DNA of 64,000 bases from Cynocephalus volans. Its lineage: Eukaryota > Chordata > Mammalia > Dermoptera > Cynocephalidae. A program made the translations under genes and the position numbers. The DNA lies in the NCBI RefSeq assembly GCF_027409185.1, contig NC_084463.1:46788407-46852406 (forward strand). Reading direction: 5' to 3'. Below are positions 35,592 through 48,384 of this stretch, piece by piece (position 1 is the stretch's first letter; each line of letters opens with the position of its first letter). The notes under the pieces were generated by a model. That model searched no databases. It was given only the letters and a program-made list of their open reading frames with translations, and was not told where the DNA came from.

Positions 35592-38500
35592 ATTTTATTT
35601 TCTCGATATACATTGTGGCTGATAATTGCTCCCCATCACCAAAACCTCCTTCCCTTCTCCCTCCCCCCTCCCCCCCAACAATGTCCTTTCTGTTTGCTTG
35701 TCGTATCAACTTCAAATAATTGTGGTTGTTATATCTTCTCCCCCCCCCGTTTGTGTGTGTGTGTGTGTGTGAATTTATATATTAATTTTTAGCTCCCACC
35801 AATAAGTGAGAACATGTGGTATTTCTCTTTCTGTGCCTGACTTGTTTCACTTAATATAATTCTCTCAAGGTCCATCCATGTTGTTGCAAATGGCAGTATT
35901 TCATTTGTTTTTATAGCTGAGTAGTATTCCATTGTGTAGATGTACCACATTTTCCGTATCCACTCATCCGATGATGGGTATTTGGGCTGGTTCCAACTCT
36001 TGGCTATTGTAAAGAGTGCTGCGATAAACATTGGGAAACAGGTATACCTTCGACTTGATGATTTCCATTCCTCTGGGTATATTCCCAACAGAGGGATAGC
36101 TGGGTCGTATGGTAGATCTATCTGCAATTGTTTGAGGAACCTCCATACCATTTTCCACAGAGGCTGCACCATTTTGCAGTCCCACCAACAATGTATGAGA
36201 GTTCCTTTTTCTCCGCAGCCTCACCAGCATTTATCGTTCATAGTCTTTTGGATTTTAGCCATCCTAAAAGGGTTGAGATGGTATCTCAGTGTGGTTTTGA
36301 TTTGCATTTCCCGGATGCTGAGTGATGTTGAGCATTTTTTCATATGTCTGTTGGCCATTTGTATATCTTCCTTAGAGAAATGCCTACTTAGGTCTTTTGC
36401 CCATTTTTTAATCGGGTTGCTTGTTTTCTTCTTGTACAGTTGTTTGAGTTCCTTATATATTCTGGATATTAATCCTTTGTCAGATATATATTTTGCAAAT
36501 ATTTTCTCCCACTCTGTTGGTTGTCTTTTAACTCTTTTAATTGTTTCTTTTGCTGTGCAGAAGCTTTTTAGTTTGATATAATCCCATTTGTTTATTTTTC
36601 CTTTGGTTGCCCGTGCTTTTGGGGTCGTATTCATGAAGTCTGTGCCCAGTCCTACTTCCTGACGTGTTTCTCCTATGTTTTCTTTAAGAAGTTTTATTGT
36701 TTCACGGTGTATATTTAAATCCTTAATCCATTTTGAGTTGATTTTAGTATACAGCGAGAGTTATGGATCTAGTTTCATTCTCCTGCATATGGATATCCAG
36801 TTATCCCAGCACCATTTGCTGAAGAGGCAGTCCCTTCGCCACTGAATAGGCTTGGTGCCTTTGTCAAAGATCAGCTGACAGTAAGTGTGTGGGTTGATTT
36901 CTGGATTCTCTATTCTATTCCATTGGTCAGTGTGTCTGTTTTTATGCCAGTACCATACTGTTTTGGTTATTATAGCTTTGTAGTATAGCTTAAAGTCAGG
37001 TAGTGTTATGCCTCCAGCTTTATTTTTTTTGCTCAGCATTGCTTTGGCTATGCGTGGTCTTCTATTGGTCCATATAAATGTCTGGATAGTTTTTTCCATT
37101 TCTGAGAAAAATGTCATTGGAATTTTGATGGGGATTGCATTGAATTTGTATATCACTTTGGGTAGTATGGACCTTTTCACTATGTTGATTCTTCCAATCC
37201 AAGAGCATGGGATATCTTTCCATCTTCTTGTATCCTCTCTAATTTCTCTCAGCAGTGGTTTGTAGTTCTCATTATAGAGATTTTTCACCTCCTTGGTTAA
37301 CTCAGTTCCTAAGTATTTTATTGTTTTGGTGGCTATTGTAAATGGGCAGGCTTTCTTGATTTCTCGTTCTGCATGTTCACTATTGGAGAAAAGAAATGCT
37401 ACTGATTTTTGTGTGTTGATTTTGTATCCTGCTACTGTGCTGAAATCATTTATCAATTCCAAGAGTTTTTTTGTAGAGGTTTTAGGCTGTTCGATATATA
37501 GGATCATGTCATCTGCAAACAGGGACAGTTTGACTTCATCTTTTCCAATCTGGATGCCCTTTATTTCCTTCTCTTCTCTGATTGCTCTGGCTAGTACTTC
37601 CAACACTATGTTGAATAGGAGTGGTGAGAGTGGGCATCCTTGTCTAGTTCCTGTTCTTAAAGGAAAAGCTTTCAGCTTTTCTCCATTCAGGATGATATTG
37701 GCAGTGGGTTTGTCATATATGGCTTTAATTATGTTGAGATACTTTCCATCTATACCTAACTTATAGAGGGTCTTTGTCATGAATGAGTGCTGAAATTTAT
37801 CAAATGCTTTTTCAGCATCTATAGAGATGATCATATGGTCCTTGTGTTTGAGTTTATTAATATGGTGTATCACATTTATCGATTTGCGTATGTTGAACCA
37901 ACCTTGCATCCCTGGGATGAATCCCACTTGATCGTGATGAATAATTTTTCGTATATGTTGCTGTATTCTGTTTGCTAGTATTTTAGTGAGGATTTTTGCA
38001 TCTATATTCATCAAGGATATCGGCCTGTAGTTTTCTTTTTTGGTTATATCTTTACCTGGTTTTGGTATCAGGATGATGTTTGCTTCATAGAATGAGTTTG
38101 GGAGATTTGCGTCCATTTCAATCTTTTGGAATAGTTTGTAAAGAATCGGTGTCAATTCCTGTTTCAATGTTTGGTAAAATTCTGCTGTGAATCCATCTGG
38201 TCCTGGGCTTTTCTTTGTTGGGAGCCTTCTGATAACAGCTTCAATCTCCTTTATTGTTATTGGTCTGTTCAAATTTTCTACGTCTTCACGGTTCAGTTTT
38301 GGGAGCTTGTGTGTGTCCAGAAATTTATCCATTTCCTCCAGATTTTCAAATTTGTTGGCATATAGTTGTTTATAGTAGTCTCGAATGATTCCTTGTATTT
38401 CAGATGAATCAGTTGTAATATCGCCCTTTTCATTTCTAATTTTTGTTATTTGAGTCTTCTCTCTTCTTTTTTTTGTTAGCCATGCTAATGGTTTGTCAAT

Positions 38501-38889
38501 TTTATTTATCTTTTCAAAACACCAACTTTTTGATTCGTTGATCTTTTGAATTGTTTTTTGGTTTTCAATTTCATTCAGTTCTGCTCTGATCTTAATGATT
38601 TCTTTCCGTCTGCTAACTTTAGGTTTGGATTGTTCTTGTTTTTCTAGTTCTTTAAGGTGAAGTGTTAGGTTGTTCACTTGCCATCTTTCTATTCTTCTGA
38701 AGTGAGCGTTTAATGCAATAAATTTTCCTCTCAATACTGCTTTTGCAGTATCCCACAGGTTTTGGTATGATGTATCATAGTTTTCAGTAGTTTCAATAAA
38801 TTTTTTGATTTCCTGCTTGATTTCTTCTTGGACCCATATGTCATTAAGTAGAATGCTGTTTAATTTCCATGTGTTTGTATATTTTCCAG
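35558..38889 (-). mobile_element. 5'-truncated LINE-1, ORF2 RT and C-terminal part, with target-site duplication
   Basis: A 3.3-kb L1 on the minus strand. The same 17 bases, AGTCTCCCATAATTTTA, lie at 35541-35557 and 38890-38906. The 3' end is an A-rich TAAA-repeat tail next to the left copy. ORF2 starts inside the endonuclease-RT linker (TNTWKLNS), passes through the RT domain with RQGCPLSP and the catalytic FADD (37508-37519), and runs in a single frame to the C-terminal end at 35789. Only two nonsense codons interrupt it: TAA at 36761-36763 and TGA at 36221-36223 (after NDKCW, most likely a CGA-to-TGA CpG change). No frameshift was found over about 3.2 kb. The first few codons of the long open frame upstream of 38889 are flanking DNA. 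Cannot move by itself: 5' UTR, ORF1 and endonuclease are missing. Confidence 0.95.
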
Positions 38890-38906
38890 AGTCTCCCATA
38901 ATTTTA

Positions 38907-39383
38907 TACCCAGCACTGACTGCTGTTGACATATTGGGATATTTCCTTAATAATCTTTTTCCTTCTCTCATATTTTGTTTAACATCCCATTTCTTCATCC
39001 AATAAATCTGTTAAATAAAATTTCTTCAAATATTTAAACACTGCATATTAAACATTTAAACAATAAATTCAATATTTAACAGTTAATTTTTCCAAATACT
39101 TAGATATCGGTTATGAACATATTTAATCAAGTACTCTTAAGCACTTAATTAAAATCACATCCATAATGAAGGTTTATCAGATGCTCTTAGGTACTTACAC
39201 CTTTAAGAGCAAAGGAAACACAAATCCCAGTGGTGACAAGACACGCATCACGTGGTTTCCACACTGCTGGTGCCACAGACACACGCCCATCCCTTCCTCT
39301 TCCTTCCTCTTCCTTGTGTCAGCCTGTGGCCAAGGAGGAGAATGTGACAGGACCAGATGGATGACAGCCAGTGAGGGGGACAG
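38907..39383. other. Flanking DNA between L1 and purine tract
   Basis: AT-rich, then mixed. No recognised gene or repeat. Confidence 0.4.
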
Positions 39384-39852
39384 TGGGAGACAGAGACAGA
39401 GAGAAGTGGAGAGACAGGGAGAGACTGAGACAGACAGAGGAACAGAAACAGAGATCGTGAGAGATAAAGGCAGAGATAGGGAGACACAAAGACACACAGA
39501 GAGAGATGGGGAGACAGTGAGACAGAGGGACAGAGACAGGGTGAGACAGGGACAGACATGGAGGGAAAGAAAGAGGGACAGAAATTTTGAGACAGGGAGA
39601 GATGAGGGATGGATATGGATAGACATGAAGAAACAGAGAGACAGAGGGACAGACAGAGAGAGAAAGAGATGGCAAAAGATAGTGAGAGACAGAGACAGCA
39701 AAAGATAGAGAGACAGCAGGAGATACAGAGATAGGGAGAGACAGTGAGAGACAGGTGGACAGAGACAGGGAGATGGAGAAACAGATACAGAGACAAGGAG
39801 AGATAGAGGGGGACACAGACACGGAGAGATAGCGAGACAGAGACAGAGACAG
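39384..39852. repeat. GAGACAGA-type purine-rich tandem tract
   Basis: About 470 bases of degenerate GAGACA/GAGA units, nearly free of stops in all three frames of the minus strand, producing Leu/Ser/Val-rich open frames of up to 228 codons (39195-39910). These are repeat artefacts. Confidence 0.92.
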
Positions 39853-41470
39853 AAGCTGGAGAAAGAGGCTCTTTCAAACAATCATCACTTACTTGATCAG
39901 AAAACCACAAGCAAACCTCTGTGAGAAGCGCTCCAGGTGGAAGAATCCGAAACTGGAATTGGCGAATTCATAAAGTTTGAGTCAAAACCTCTGGGGTGCG
40001 TAGTCTTGGACGTTTCCACAAATTGAGGAGTTTTACCACCAGAAACACTACCAGGCTCTCACATAGGTCACAAAATAATGGCTTTCAGCTTCCAGCAGGA
40101 GGGAGAAAGTAGGCATTTAAAATACGCCCATTGAATTCTGTCCTCAACAGGTGCTGCCTTCAAAGGAAATGATTTCTTAAGAGCCTAATAACCAACTGAG
40201 ATTTTACTGGGGCCAAACCTCCTGGGGCAGGGGAAATGCCCAACTCCATCCCTCTCTAAGCTTCCAGTCCCAAGAAGGGGATAAGGACTGAGAAGCACTT
40301 ATAAATGTCATAAGCCAAAGAGACAGAGTCTTCCTAAAATGAGGACAAATCATGGGTCAATGGAACGCTCCCCTCTCCCCACAGCTCAGCTCTATATCAA
40401 AAGCAGAATACGCGTGTGATAACAGCACAACGCAGCTGGGAGGACTGTGTGCCTCTGACTTTACTTAAGAAGTCTCTAAGTGTATGCCAACAGTTTACAC
40501 AGCTAATGTCTAGAAACACACAATGTCCTGACACTGAGTCATGAGGAAATGGAAACTCTGAAAATGGAAACCGACCTACAGCTGGAGACTGACCCTGGTT
40601 CCAGAGAGAGCAAAGCACATCTTACTTGCGAAGTGTTGCACTTGCACGTTACAGTCTCTTTGGGGGCTACCAGAAGGTCTGAAACAGGCTCTCTTTTCCA
40701 TTTTGTCTAAGTCAGAAGCCAATCAATATGGAAAATTCATAGAAATTGCTTGAAAATGTTAAGCAAACAAAAAGCCTGGAGCCACCTAGAGAATAAATTA
40801 TGCTTGACACATACAATAGATCAACTAAAGCCCCAAAGGAAAAGCCAGAGTGAAAATTCATTTCAGTAATGAGGTATTCAACAGCACCCAGGACACTGGG
40901 GAACTAAGAGAGCTTTGTGCGTGCTGGGAAATGTGGGAACACTTTTTTAAAAAGACCTGAGAAAACCCTCATTTTTAGCACTGGCTGATTTCCAGGCTTG
41001 GTTCAGCAGGAAGTGAAGGCTGTCAGATCTTGAACAGCCTGGGTGCATATTAAATAAGTCCCTCAGCACAGAGTCATCCACAAAAACTGCAAAAGGTGAG
41101 GTTCCTCTGTTTGCTGCTTCTCTTTTTGGAATTCTCATTAGTCTTACACACACATATTCACATATTATGTATGTATTACATAAAGGCGTGTGCTTTTATG
41201 TAATTGTATTTAATATTTTATCAACATTTTATCATTGTTTTCTGTGACAGTGTTAGTTCAACAAACTACCATCACTGGAATTCAGAACCACAATCTTGTT
41301 TGCTGTTTAAATTTTATATAAATTGAATTATGTAGTTGTAGTGTGCATACTTCTGTGTCTGGTTGCTTTTATGCAATATTATATATGAGAAAGTCATTCG
41401 TGTCACTGTATATAGGTATAGTACATTCATTAAAAAAAGTTTTGTATGTGTATTTTTATTCTTGTTTTAT
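39853..41470. other. Intergenic DNA, nothing named
   Basis: Mixed composition. No exon with domain, no clear repeat family. 41160-41470 is AT-rich and could be decayed L1. Confidence 0.4.
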
Positions 41471-41474
41471 ACAT

Positions 41475-41551
41475 GAGGTCATCAAAAATTAATTGAAATA
41501 TTTGTATTATATTTTAATTTTATTTTTCTGTGAACTTTTTGAAGTACACTT
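41475..41551. mobile_element. Short inverted-repeat element (mariner-like MITE), decayed copy
   Basis: Left end gaggtcatcaaaaa, right end tgaactttttgaagtacact. The right end matches that of the element at 59827-59887 and the left end is its decayed inverse. The interior is AT-rich. No transposase. Family inferred. Confidence 0.5.
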
Positions 41552-41819
41552 GTATGTGCATATATGTATAGATAGATAAATATAATTTACCATTTTAAAC
41601 ATTTTTAAGTGCACGGTTCAACCAGTAAGTACATCACAAAATTTTAAGGTGCATAACATTCTGTGTGAATAAAATGATGGCTGAAGAACAGTGTAAATAT
41701 ATTTAATTCCACTGAACTGTATACTTCAAATGGTTAAAATAGTAAATTTTATATATTATACACCTTAAAATTATAAAATTTTCAATTATGCCTTAATAAA
41801 AATGGAAAAAATTTTAAAA

Positions 41820-42515
41820 ACCAGACAGAAAATGTATGTTGACGAGGACATAGGCAGACTGGAAACTTTGTGCTCTGTGGGTATCATTTTAAGACAGTAC
41901 AGACTAGAGACAAAACAGTATGGTGGTTTCTCAAAAAAATGAAAAGTAGACTTTTCTTATGATCCAGCAATACCATTTCTGCATATGTGCCCAAGTAAAT
42001 AAAAGTGTGAACTAGAAGAGATATTTACACATTCATGTTGACATAGCATTTTTCAAATTAGTCAAAGGTAGAAGCAGTCTAAATATCCACAGATGTATAC
42101 ATGAATAAACAAAATGTGATATACACATACAATGGAATACAACTTATTTTTAAAAAGAAAGGAAATTCTGACATATTTTACAACATTCATGAACCTTAAG
42201 CCCATTATGTCATGTAAAAAAAGTTACAAAAATCCAAAGGCTGCATAATTCTACTTGTATGAGGTACCTAGAGTAGTCAAATGCATAGAGACAGGAAGTA
42301 GAATGGTGTTTGCAAAAGACAGGAGGAGGAAACATTGGGAGTTATTTTTTAAATAGGTACAGAGTTTCACTTTTGCAAGATGAAAAATGTTCTGAAGATT
42401 AATGGTGAAAATTGTACAACAAAGTAAATGCCCTTAATGCCACTAAAATATACACTTAAAAAAGTGATAAAATGGTAAATTTAATAATATGTGTATTTTA
42501 CCACAATTTTTAAAA
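41820..42515 (+). mobile_element. Old LINE-1 3' end
   Basis: + strand ORF2 end and 3' UTR phrases: tatgatccagcaataccatt, aaatatccacagatgtatac and acatacaatggaatacaact, then an A-rich 3' end (ttaccacaatttttaaaa). Directly abuts the LTR at 42518. Confidence 0.85.
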
Positions 42516-42517
42516 AG

Positions 42518-42936
42518 TGATGGAGTTTGGATGTGTTGTCCCACCCAAACTCAATGGAAATCTGATCCCCAATGTGGCAGTGCTGGAAACTGATTGAGTC
42601 ATGGGGGCAGGTCCTTCATGAATGGATTAATGCTCTCCCTGGGGAGGGGGGATTAATGAGTGAGTTGTCACTGTATTAGTTCCCAGGAGAGCTCACTGTT
42701 TAAAAAGACCCTGGCACCTTCTCTCTCTCTCTGTTGCTTCCTCTCTCTTGCTTCCTGTCACCATGTGATCTGCTTGTACCCGCCGGCACCTGCTACTTTT
42801 CACCATGAGTAGAAGCAGCCTGAGGCCCATGCCCGATGCAGCTGTCCCAGAATCATAAGCCAAATACACCTCTTTTCCTTATAAATTACCCAGTCTCAAG
42901 TAATTCTGTTATAGCAACCCAAAATGGACTAATACG
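42518..42936 (+). mobile_element. Solo LTR, MST/THE1-like (ERVL-MaLR)
   Basis: Starts tgatggagtttggatgtg, contains gattgagtcatgggggcagg and ataaattacccagtctc, and ends atggactaatac, the MST/THE1 LTR pattern. No internal retroviral coding sequence next to it, so it is a solitary LTR from an ancient endogenous element. Confidence 0.85.
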
Positions 42937-45470
42937 AAAGGGAAGCTGTCACCTCTAGGTATGATAATACAATAGGCAAACATTACAGGTCCAAAAATAG
43001 AAAGTGATTAAAATCATTATTTTATATAAATCAAATCAGTCTTTAAATGCAGTCTTAAAAATATATCACCGATGAACAAGTGGTTTATGTAAACACAAAT
43101 GACATTATAAAAACAGAAATAAAACATGGTAATTGTATGTAAATAAATGGGAAGAACTTTGTAAGTGGAAAATAAAGCCTAAGAGTCATTTAGGATAAGA
43201 ATAATACATTTAAATGTCTTGCTTTTTTTCAGGAAGGTTAAACAGAGACAAAGTCTAAATCAATTACAGACCAAATAATGAAATAATGAGTAATAATTAA
43301 TTTTATAAGGGATAATTATTTTTAAAAAATACTCCAACAAAGCAAAACTAACAAAACTTGCCAAATCATCTGAAACAGAAACAAATAATGCCTAAAAGTA
43401 AAAGTTCTCAAATCCATTTATGTAATTAGATAATTTCTCTTAATAAATGGTCACAGACAACAGATGTTACAAAAGATTACAGTATTAAAAAAAATAAGCC
43501 AGTCTGTTTAGATGAAAAAAAAATACTCATAATTTCAGAAAAGACACATCATGAGAACAGGTTTGATAGGTCCCCAGAATCTCTCATCCAGCTGACTGGT
43601 GTCAGACTTCTCCTAGAAAAAGCGACTTCATACAGGTTGTGCCAGGTGGATCTTTCTGAATGCCTAAATCTTAGAAGATCACAAGAAATATTAAAAGAAA
43701 AAAATCAGGGAAACATAACTGCATTAAAAGACCCAAATAAATCTTCACATCCCTAAAAAATGGAGATGTATTAATTACCTGACAAAGAATCCAAATAACC
43801 ATCTTAACGATGCCCAGTGAACTATAAATAGGAATACAGACAACTAAACACAATCAAGAAAAAGAAAGTATCAGCAAAGAGATCAAGTATGTTTCTCAAC
43901 TCCAGGTTTTTAGACTAAGCTGAAAGGAGGTAGTTGGACTCTCAAGGTAGTATAAGTGGAGAGAAGACTCAGAAGTTCCCCTTCTGTTGACTGTTAGATT
44001 GGAATTGTCTTTGCCTGTTGGCTTTAAATCCCTCTAAGACTTTCTTCTGTGCTATGTGACAGTGAACCCAACCAGGGAAGGCAGACAACAAGTAGGTGAA
44101 AATAAATAAATAAGCAATCTGAAGAAAATAAGGCAGAATACAGAAGAGCAGGAGAGAGAGCGGATGGGGTGGGAAAGAGACATCTTTAGGGGCCATGGTC
44201 AGGCAAGGCCTCTCTAGGGAGGTAACTTTTGAGCAATGAACTAAAAGCTGAGAAGCCCGCCATGGGAATCCTTGGGAGAATAGTGTTCCAGGCAGAAGGA
44301 ACAGCAGCAACAAAGGCCTTGAAGCAGGACCCAGTGTGGCATGTGTGAGATCCCTGAAGCACACCGAGTGTGGCTGGAGATGGTGAGAAATGGACAGACA
44401 GGTGGAAGAAGTTTGCAAGTGATAGTCAGAGGAGGATGCAAGTGCTACATAAAACATAAATGTCATGGGACATTTTTAAGAATTTTTGATTTTGTGATAA
44501 GTATATCATAGGTGCTTGAATTTTATCATAGGTATTAAGCCACTAGAGATTTGAGGTGGCAGAAGTGTAAGATGATCTGTCAGTATGTGAGGGGGCAAAC
44601 ATGAGGCCTGGGGGCCAGTGAGATGCTGCTGCATAGTCTTGTGTGTGAACTCAGTTGGAAAGCGTGGAGGAAATGAGATGGCATTCGATTCAGAATGAAT
44701 CTGAAGTCAGAGTCTACAGTACCTGCTGATAAGTTGAATGTGGTGACCAAGAAAAGAGAGGAATTGAAGATGATATCTAGGTTTTCATCTGAGAAAGTGG
44801 AAATAATGATCCAAGATGGAGACCCCATGAGGAGGAGCAGGTTTTAGAGAAGAGAGAGATGGTGAAATTGACAAGTGAGTTTTGTTTCTATTATGCTTAA
44901 GGGGCCTGTTGGACATCCAAGTTAAGTTACATGGATGGTTAGACTGAGGGATCTGGACCTCAGGGGAGGGTTTGGGACTACAGGAATATATTGCAAAGCC
45001 ATTGATGGATAAGTGGTTTACCTAGGTAAGAACACAATGAAGTGACCCAGGGAGTGAGCATAGAGAGATCATCAGAAGAGGAGGAGGAGACAGCAAAGAC
45101 AGACAGAGGGTGGAGAGTGAGGTTGAAGAAAAGCCTGGTGTGTGGTTTCCCAGATGCCAATTGAGGAAAATGCTTCAAGATGAAGAATGTGTCCACTGTG
45201 GTAAACACAACCAAAGGGCTGAGAAAAATGAGAGGAAATTTAATTACTGTTTTGGCAAGATGGAGTTTATAGGTGATCTTGACAACAGCAATTTCAATAG
45301 CAAACTGGGGAAATAAAAGCCTGATTGGAGTGGTGGAAATCAGGGGGCAGAAAGTAAAAAGTGCAAATTAGAGAGAATACATATCCTTTAAAAAAAGTTT
45401 TGTAGTGAAAGGAAGCAGGGAAACAGGGCAGTTGCAAGAGGGGAGGGCATAGAGCCAGGAGAGGGTTTGG
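42937..45470. other. AT-rich DNA, then an old unnamed mammalian repeat (about 44000-45420)
   Basis: 42937-43960 is AT-rich, nothing recognised. 44000-45420 has the texture of a long ancient interspersed repeat (aacagcagcaacaaaggcct; gaagcaggacccagtgtggc; aaagcctgattggagtggtg); I do not name the family. Open frames here have no protein family match. Confidence 0.45.
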
Positions 45471-45479
45471 AATGTTATG

Positions 45480-45720
45480 ATCATGATTATGATAATAACC
45501 ATTATCATCAGAATCACAATGACTGCCATTTATTGGGCACTTACCATGTGCCAGGCACTGTGCAAAGCATTCTCCATCCAGGGTCTCATTGCATTTTGCA
45601 AACCTACAAAGAAGGTTTTTATATTACCCTGCTATTACTGTCAGTTTAGAGGTGAGAGAAAAGAGGAACCAGAATTCTAAATCTGGTAAGTGATGAACCG
45701 GGAGGCCAAGCTAGACCTGT
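45480..45720 (+). mobile_element. MIR SINE
   Basis: Contains the MIR core: tttattgggcacttaccatg, tgccaggcactgtgcaaagc and a trailing gaggtgagagaaaagagg segment. Confidence 0.85.
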
Positions 45721-47785
45721 CTTACTGTGAGTGAAAGCCTTGTAAACACAGCAGATGAGTATGTAACTTTTCAATGCCCAGCTGAAAATAAAGGATTCTT
45801 AACTGTTCTTAGTCGAGATCTGTTGGAAGAGATAGAATCCCAACTCAAACTGATGTAAAGGAAAAAACGTGAGAGAGATTTATGTGTCTCCCAAGTCTCA
45901 CAGTATATCTAGCCTCGGTAGAACTGGATTCAGGGGCTCGTGCAGTGCAGTTAGGGTTTTGTCTCGCTGTCTCTGCTGCTTTCAGTCTGTCCCCAGCAGC
46001 TCGTGGCTTACTTCCAACAGTTTGGAGAATCCAAGGATGAGAGTCTCAAGTGCGTGAGTGGATCTTGTTGCATGATTGCCATCCCCAGGGACACGTGATG
46101 CTCTCAGTAGGCCCAGGACACAGGCCTGTCTCCTGAGCCAGGACGACTGGCATTGTTGTAGAGGCAGCTCTCTGAAGGAAATATCCAGGTGTTATTAAGA
46201 AAAGAAGGGACACTTAGGCACGCAAAAATGGCGAAGTCACATATCACTTGGATGTCACCTCTCTTGGGAATAGTGTCAAGGTGTGCTTCCTAGCATTCTG
46301 CCAAAATGTGAGTTCTTGTGAGAACAGAAGCTTTTCAGTCTTGCTCATCAAATACGGTCCTAGCACAGTGACTGGAACAGCATTGCCTCAGGTTGAAAAA
46401 ATATATTTATTGAATCACTGAGTGACATCAAGTGATTTTCTATAATGCTGGCCTGTTCCACTTGACTTATTTACTTGCTATTTTAATTTTAGCTGGAGAG
46501 CTTTACATGTATCTCAAACTCGGTATTATTTTTTCTACCTAATTCTCCAGAACCCTTTATTTACCTGGAAATAGTGTATTTGATTAATATCCTGCTCATC
46601 AGAACAGTGCATTTGATGTTACTTTATTCAAAGAGGAAGAAGCTGCCTTGGTATCCAAACCCCAGCTTGCTTTGTGATGTGCCCTGAGAGTACGAACCTG
46701 GCAGCTTAGCCAGAAGTGACATCCCACAAGTTGTAAGGAAGCATTGTTTTCATTTGCCCTGGGGATTATCTCCTCCCTACTAACTGTCTAAGGTGAAGCG
46801 GCACTCTGGGGAAAGACAGGTAAATGACAAAAAGCTGTTAGGGTGTGTTTGCTTCTGACACTGCAGTGCCTCAGGCAGAGCTACCCAGCTGGAAAGTGCA
46901 GGCACAGGAGGCTGGAGAGATGAACACCAGAGCTCCTTGCAGATGATCTGAAACGTTGCCTTGTGAGCAGTGCCAGGATGAGGATGCTGAAGGGCTTGGA
47001 TCGCATAAAAGGAAATTGGAGTTTTGTGTAAGATTGTGTGGGGATGCCCATAATGAAAAACCCAGTTGGCTGCTCTTAGCCTGTGTAAACTTGACACCTT
47101 CTTCCCAAAGAGTCATTGAGATAGCTGTGTGCTTCCGGGGAGATGGGGAACGGAGGCAGAAGGGCCAGCGGGTCAAGAAGGTAGAGTGATTTTTTTTAAA
47201 CGTAGCAAAACCTTATGGAAAGGTACACAGAAGAGAAGGGTAGTGTAGTAAGTACCCTGCGTAGGTCTCACCTACCTTCCTTCCATGTGTGAATATTTTT
47301 ATATCCTCCTGACATCAGAAGAGATGGAGTGCCCAGTCATCATGCTACAAAATCTCAAAACCTACAGCTGCATCTGCCAGAAATATTTGAACAGATGTGG
47401 AAATTAACAGACACATGTAGACATTTACGTTTGGCTTTCGGGTAGCATTTTTGTTGCTCTATCAACTGGACAATGTCATAGCTGAAAAAACTAACCAGCC
47501 AGAGATCATCACTTTTGTCCAATTTCTGTGTTTACAGATGAGCAGGAGGCCAGAGACAGGGAACGCAAGGCTGCTGGACTCTGTTTCTTGTAACTCAGCA
47601 GCATCTCTGAACGTTTATTGCTCTCTGCACCCAGAGAACAGCTTTGACCACAACCTCATTCTTCCCCTTCCTCTGGCCCAAGCCTTTGTTCATCTTGTCT
47701 GTAGCCCACAGACTAAGGGACAACAGGGGCCTCACAAGAGCCAATATTTTTTAGAGGATTTAATCTCATCAATTCGAAAAGGAAA
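45721..47785. other. Intergenic, nothing named
   Basis: Mixed composition; short open frames only. No splice-bounded coding sequence recognised. Confidence 0.4.
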
Positions 47786-47789
47786 CCAT

Positions 47790-47930
47790 AATTAATCCAA
47801 TTTACAGATGAAGAAACTGAGGCTCAAAAAGTTAGTAATTTGATCAAAATCTCTGAGATACAAAGTAGTAAGATCCAGGATACAAATCTACACCTTGTAA
47901 TTCCAGAGTCTTGAACAATCTACTGTGTCT
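47790..47930 (+). mobile_element. MIR fragment
   Basis: Contains atttacagatgaagaaactg and aggctcaaaaagttagtaat, the 3' half of a MIR element. Confidence 0.7.
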
Positions 47931-48283
47931 CCTGGCTTTGGAGTTAGCCAGGGAAAGAGTTCTGGATTTAATTAACTGGATTCATGTGTCAGAGCACAGC
48001 AGACATACCTAAATGTATGGAAGTAATAAGTTTGAAGCTCAATAAATTATCCAAATGGGACACATCTGGTAACCAGTGCCCACAAGAAATGGAACATCCC
48101 CAACCCTGCAGGAGCCCCTTGTGTTCACTTTCCAAGATCCTACCCTGTTTTCCCCCAAAGTAATGCATTTGCTAACTTTTGAATTAGCTTTACTTGTTTT
48201 TAACTTTATATAAATAGAATCAAACAGAATGTACTGGTCTCTGTTTGTTACTTTAATTATGCTTGTAAGTTTCAGAATTTTTG

Positions 48284-48384
48284 TTTGTTTTTTTCTTGGT
48301 GGCTGGCCAGTGTGGGTGTCTGAACCCAGGGCCTTGATCTTACCAGCACCACACTCTCCCAAGTGAGCAAACTGGCCAGCCCAA
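48284..48384 (-). mobile_element. tRNA-Ile-derived SINE, minus strand, monomeric
   Basis: Reverse complement begins ggctggccagtttgctcact and contains gtgtggtgctggtaagatca, then gttcagacaccc as B box, with an A-rich tail. Same family as at 3.46 kb. Confidence 0.78.

Noticed and set aside
36761..38998. A 745-codon cellular gene on the minus strand
   Set aside because: It is LINE-1 ORF2 (FADD reverse transcriptase), with its first codons in flanking DNA.
39195..39910. Three overlapping long open frames on the minus strand (up to 228 codons)
   Set aside because: Simple GAGACA repeat read in three frames; no start context, no domains.
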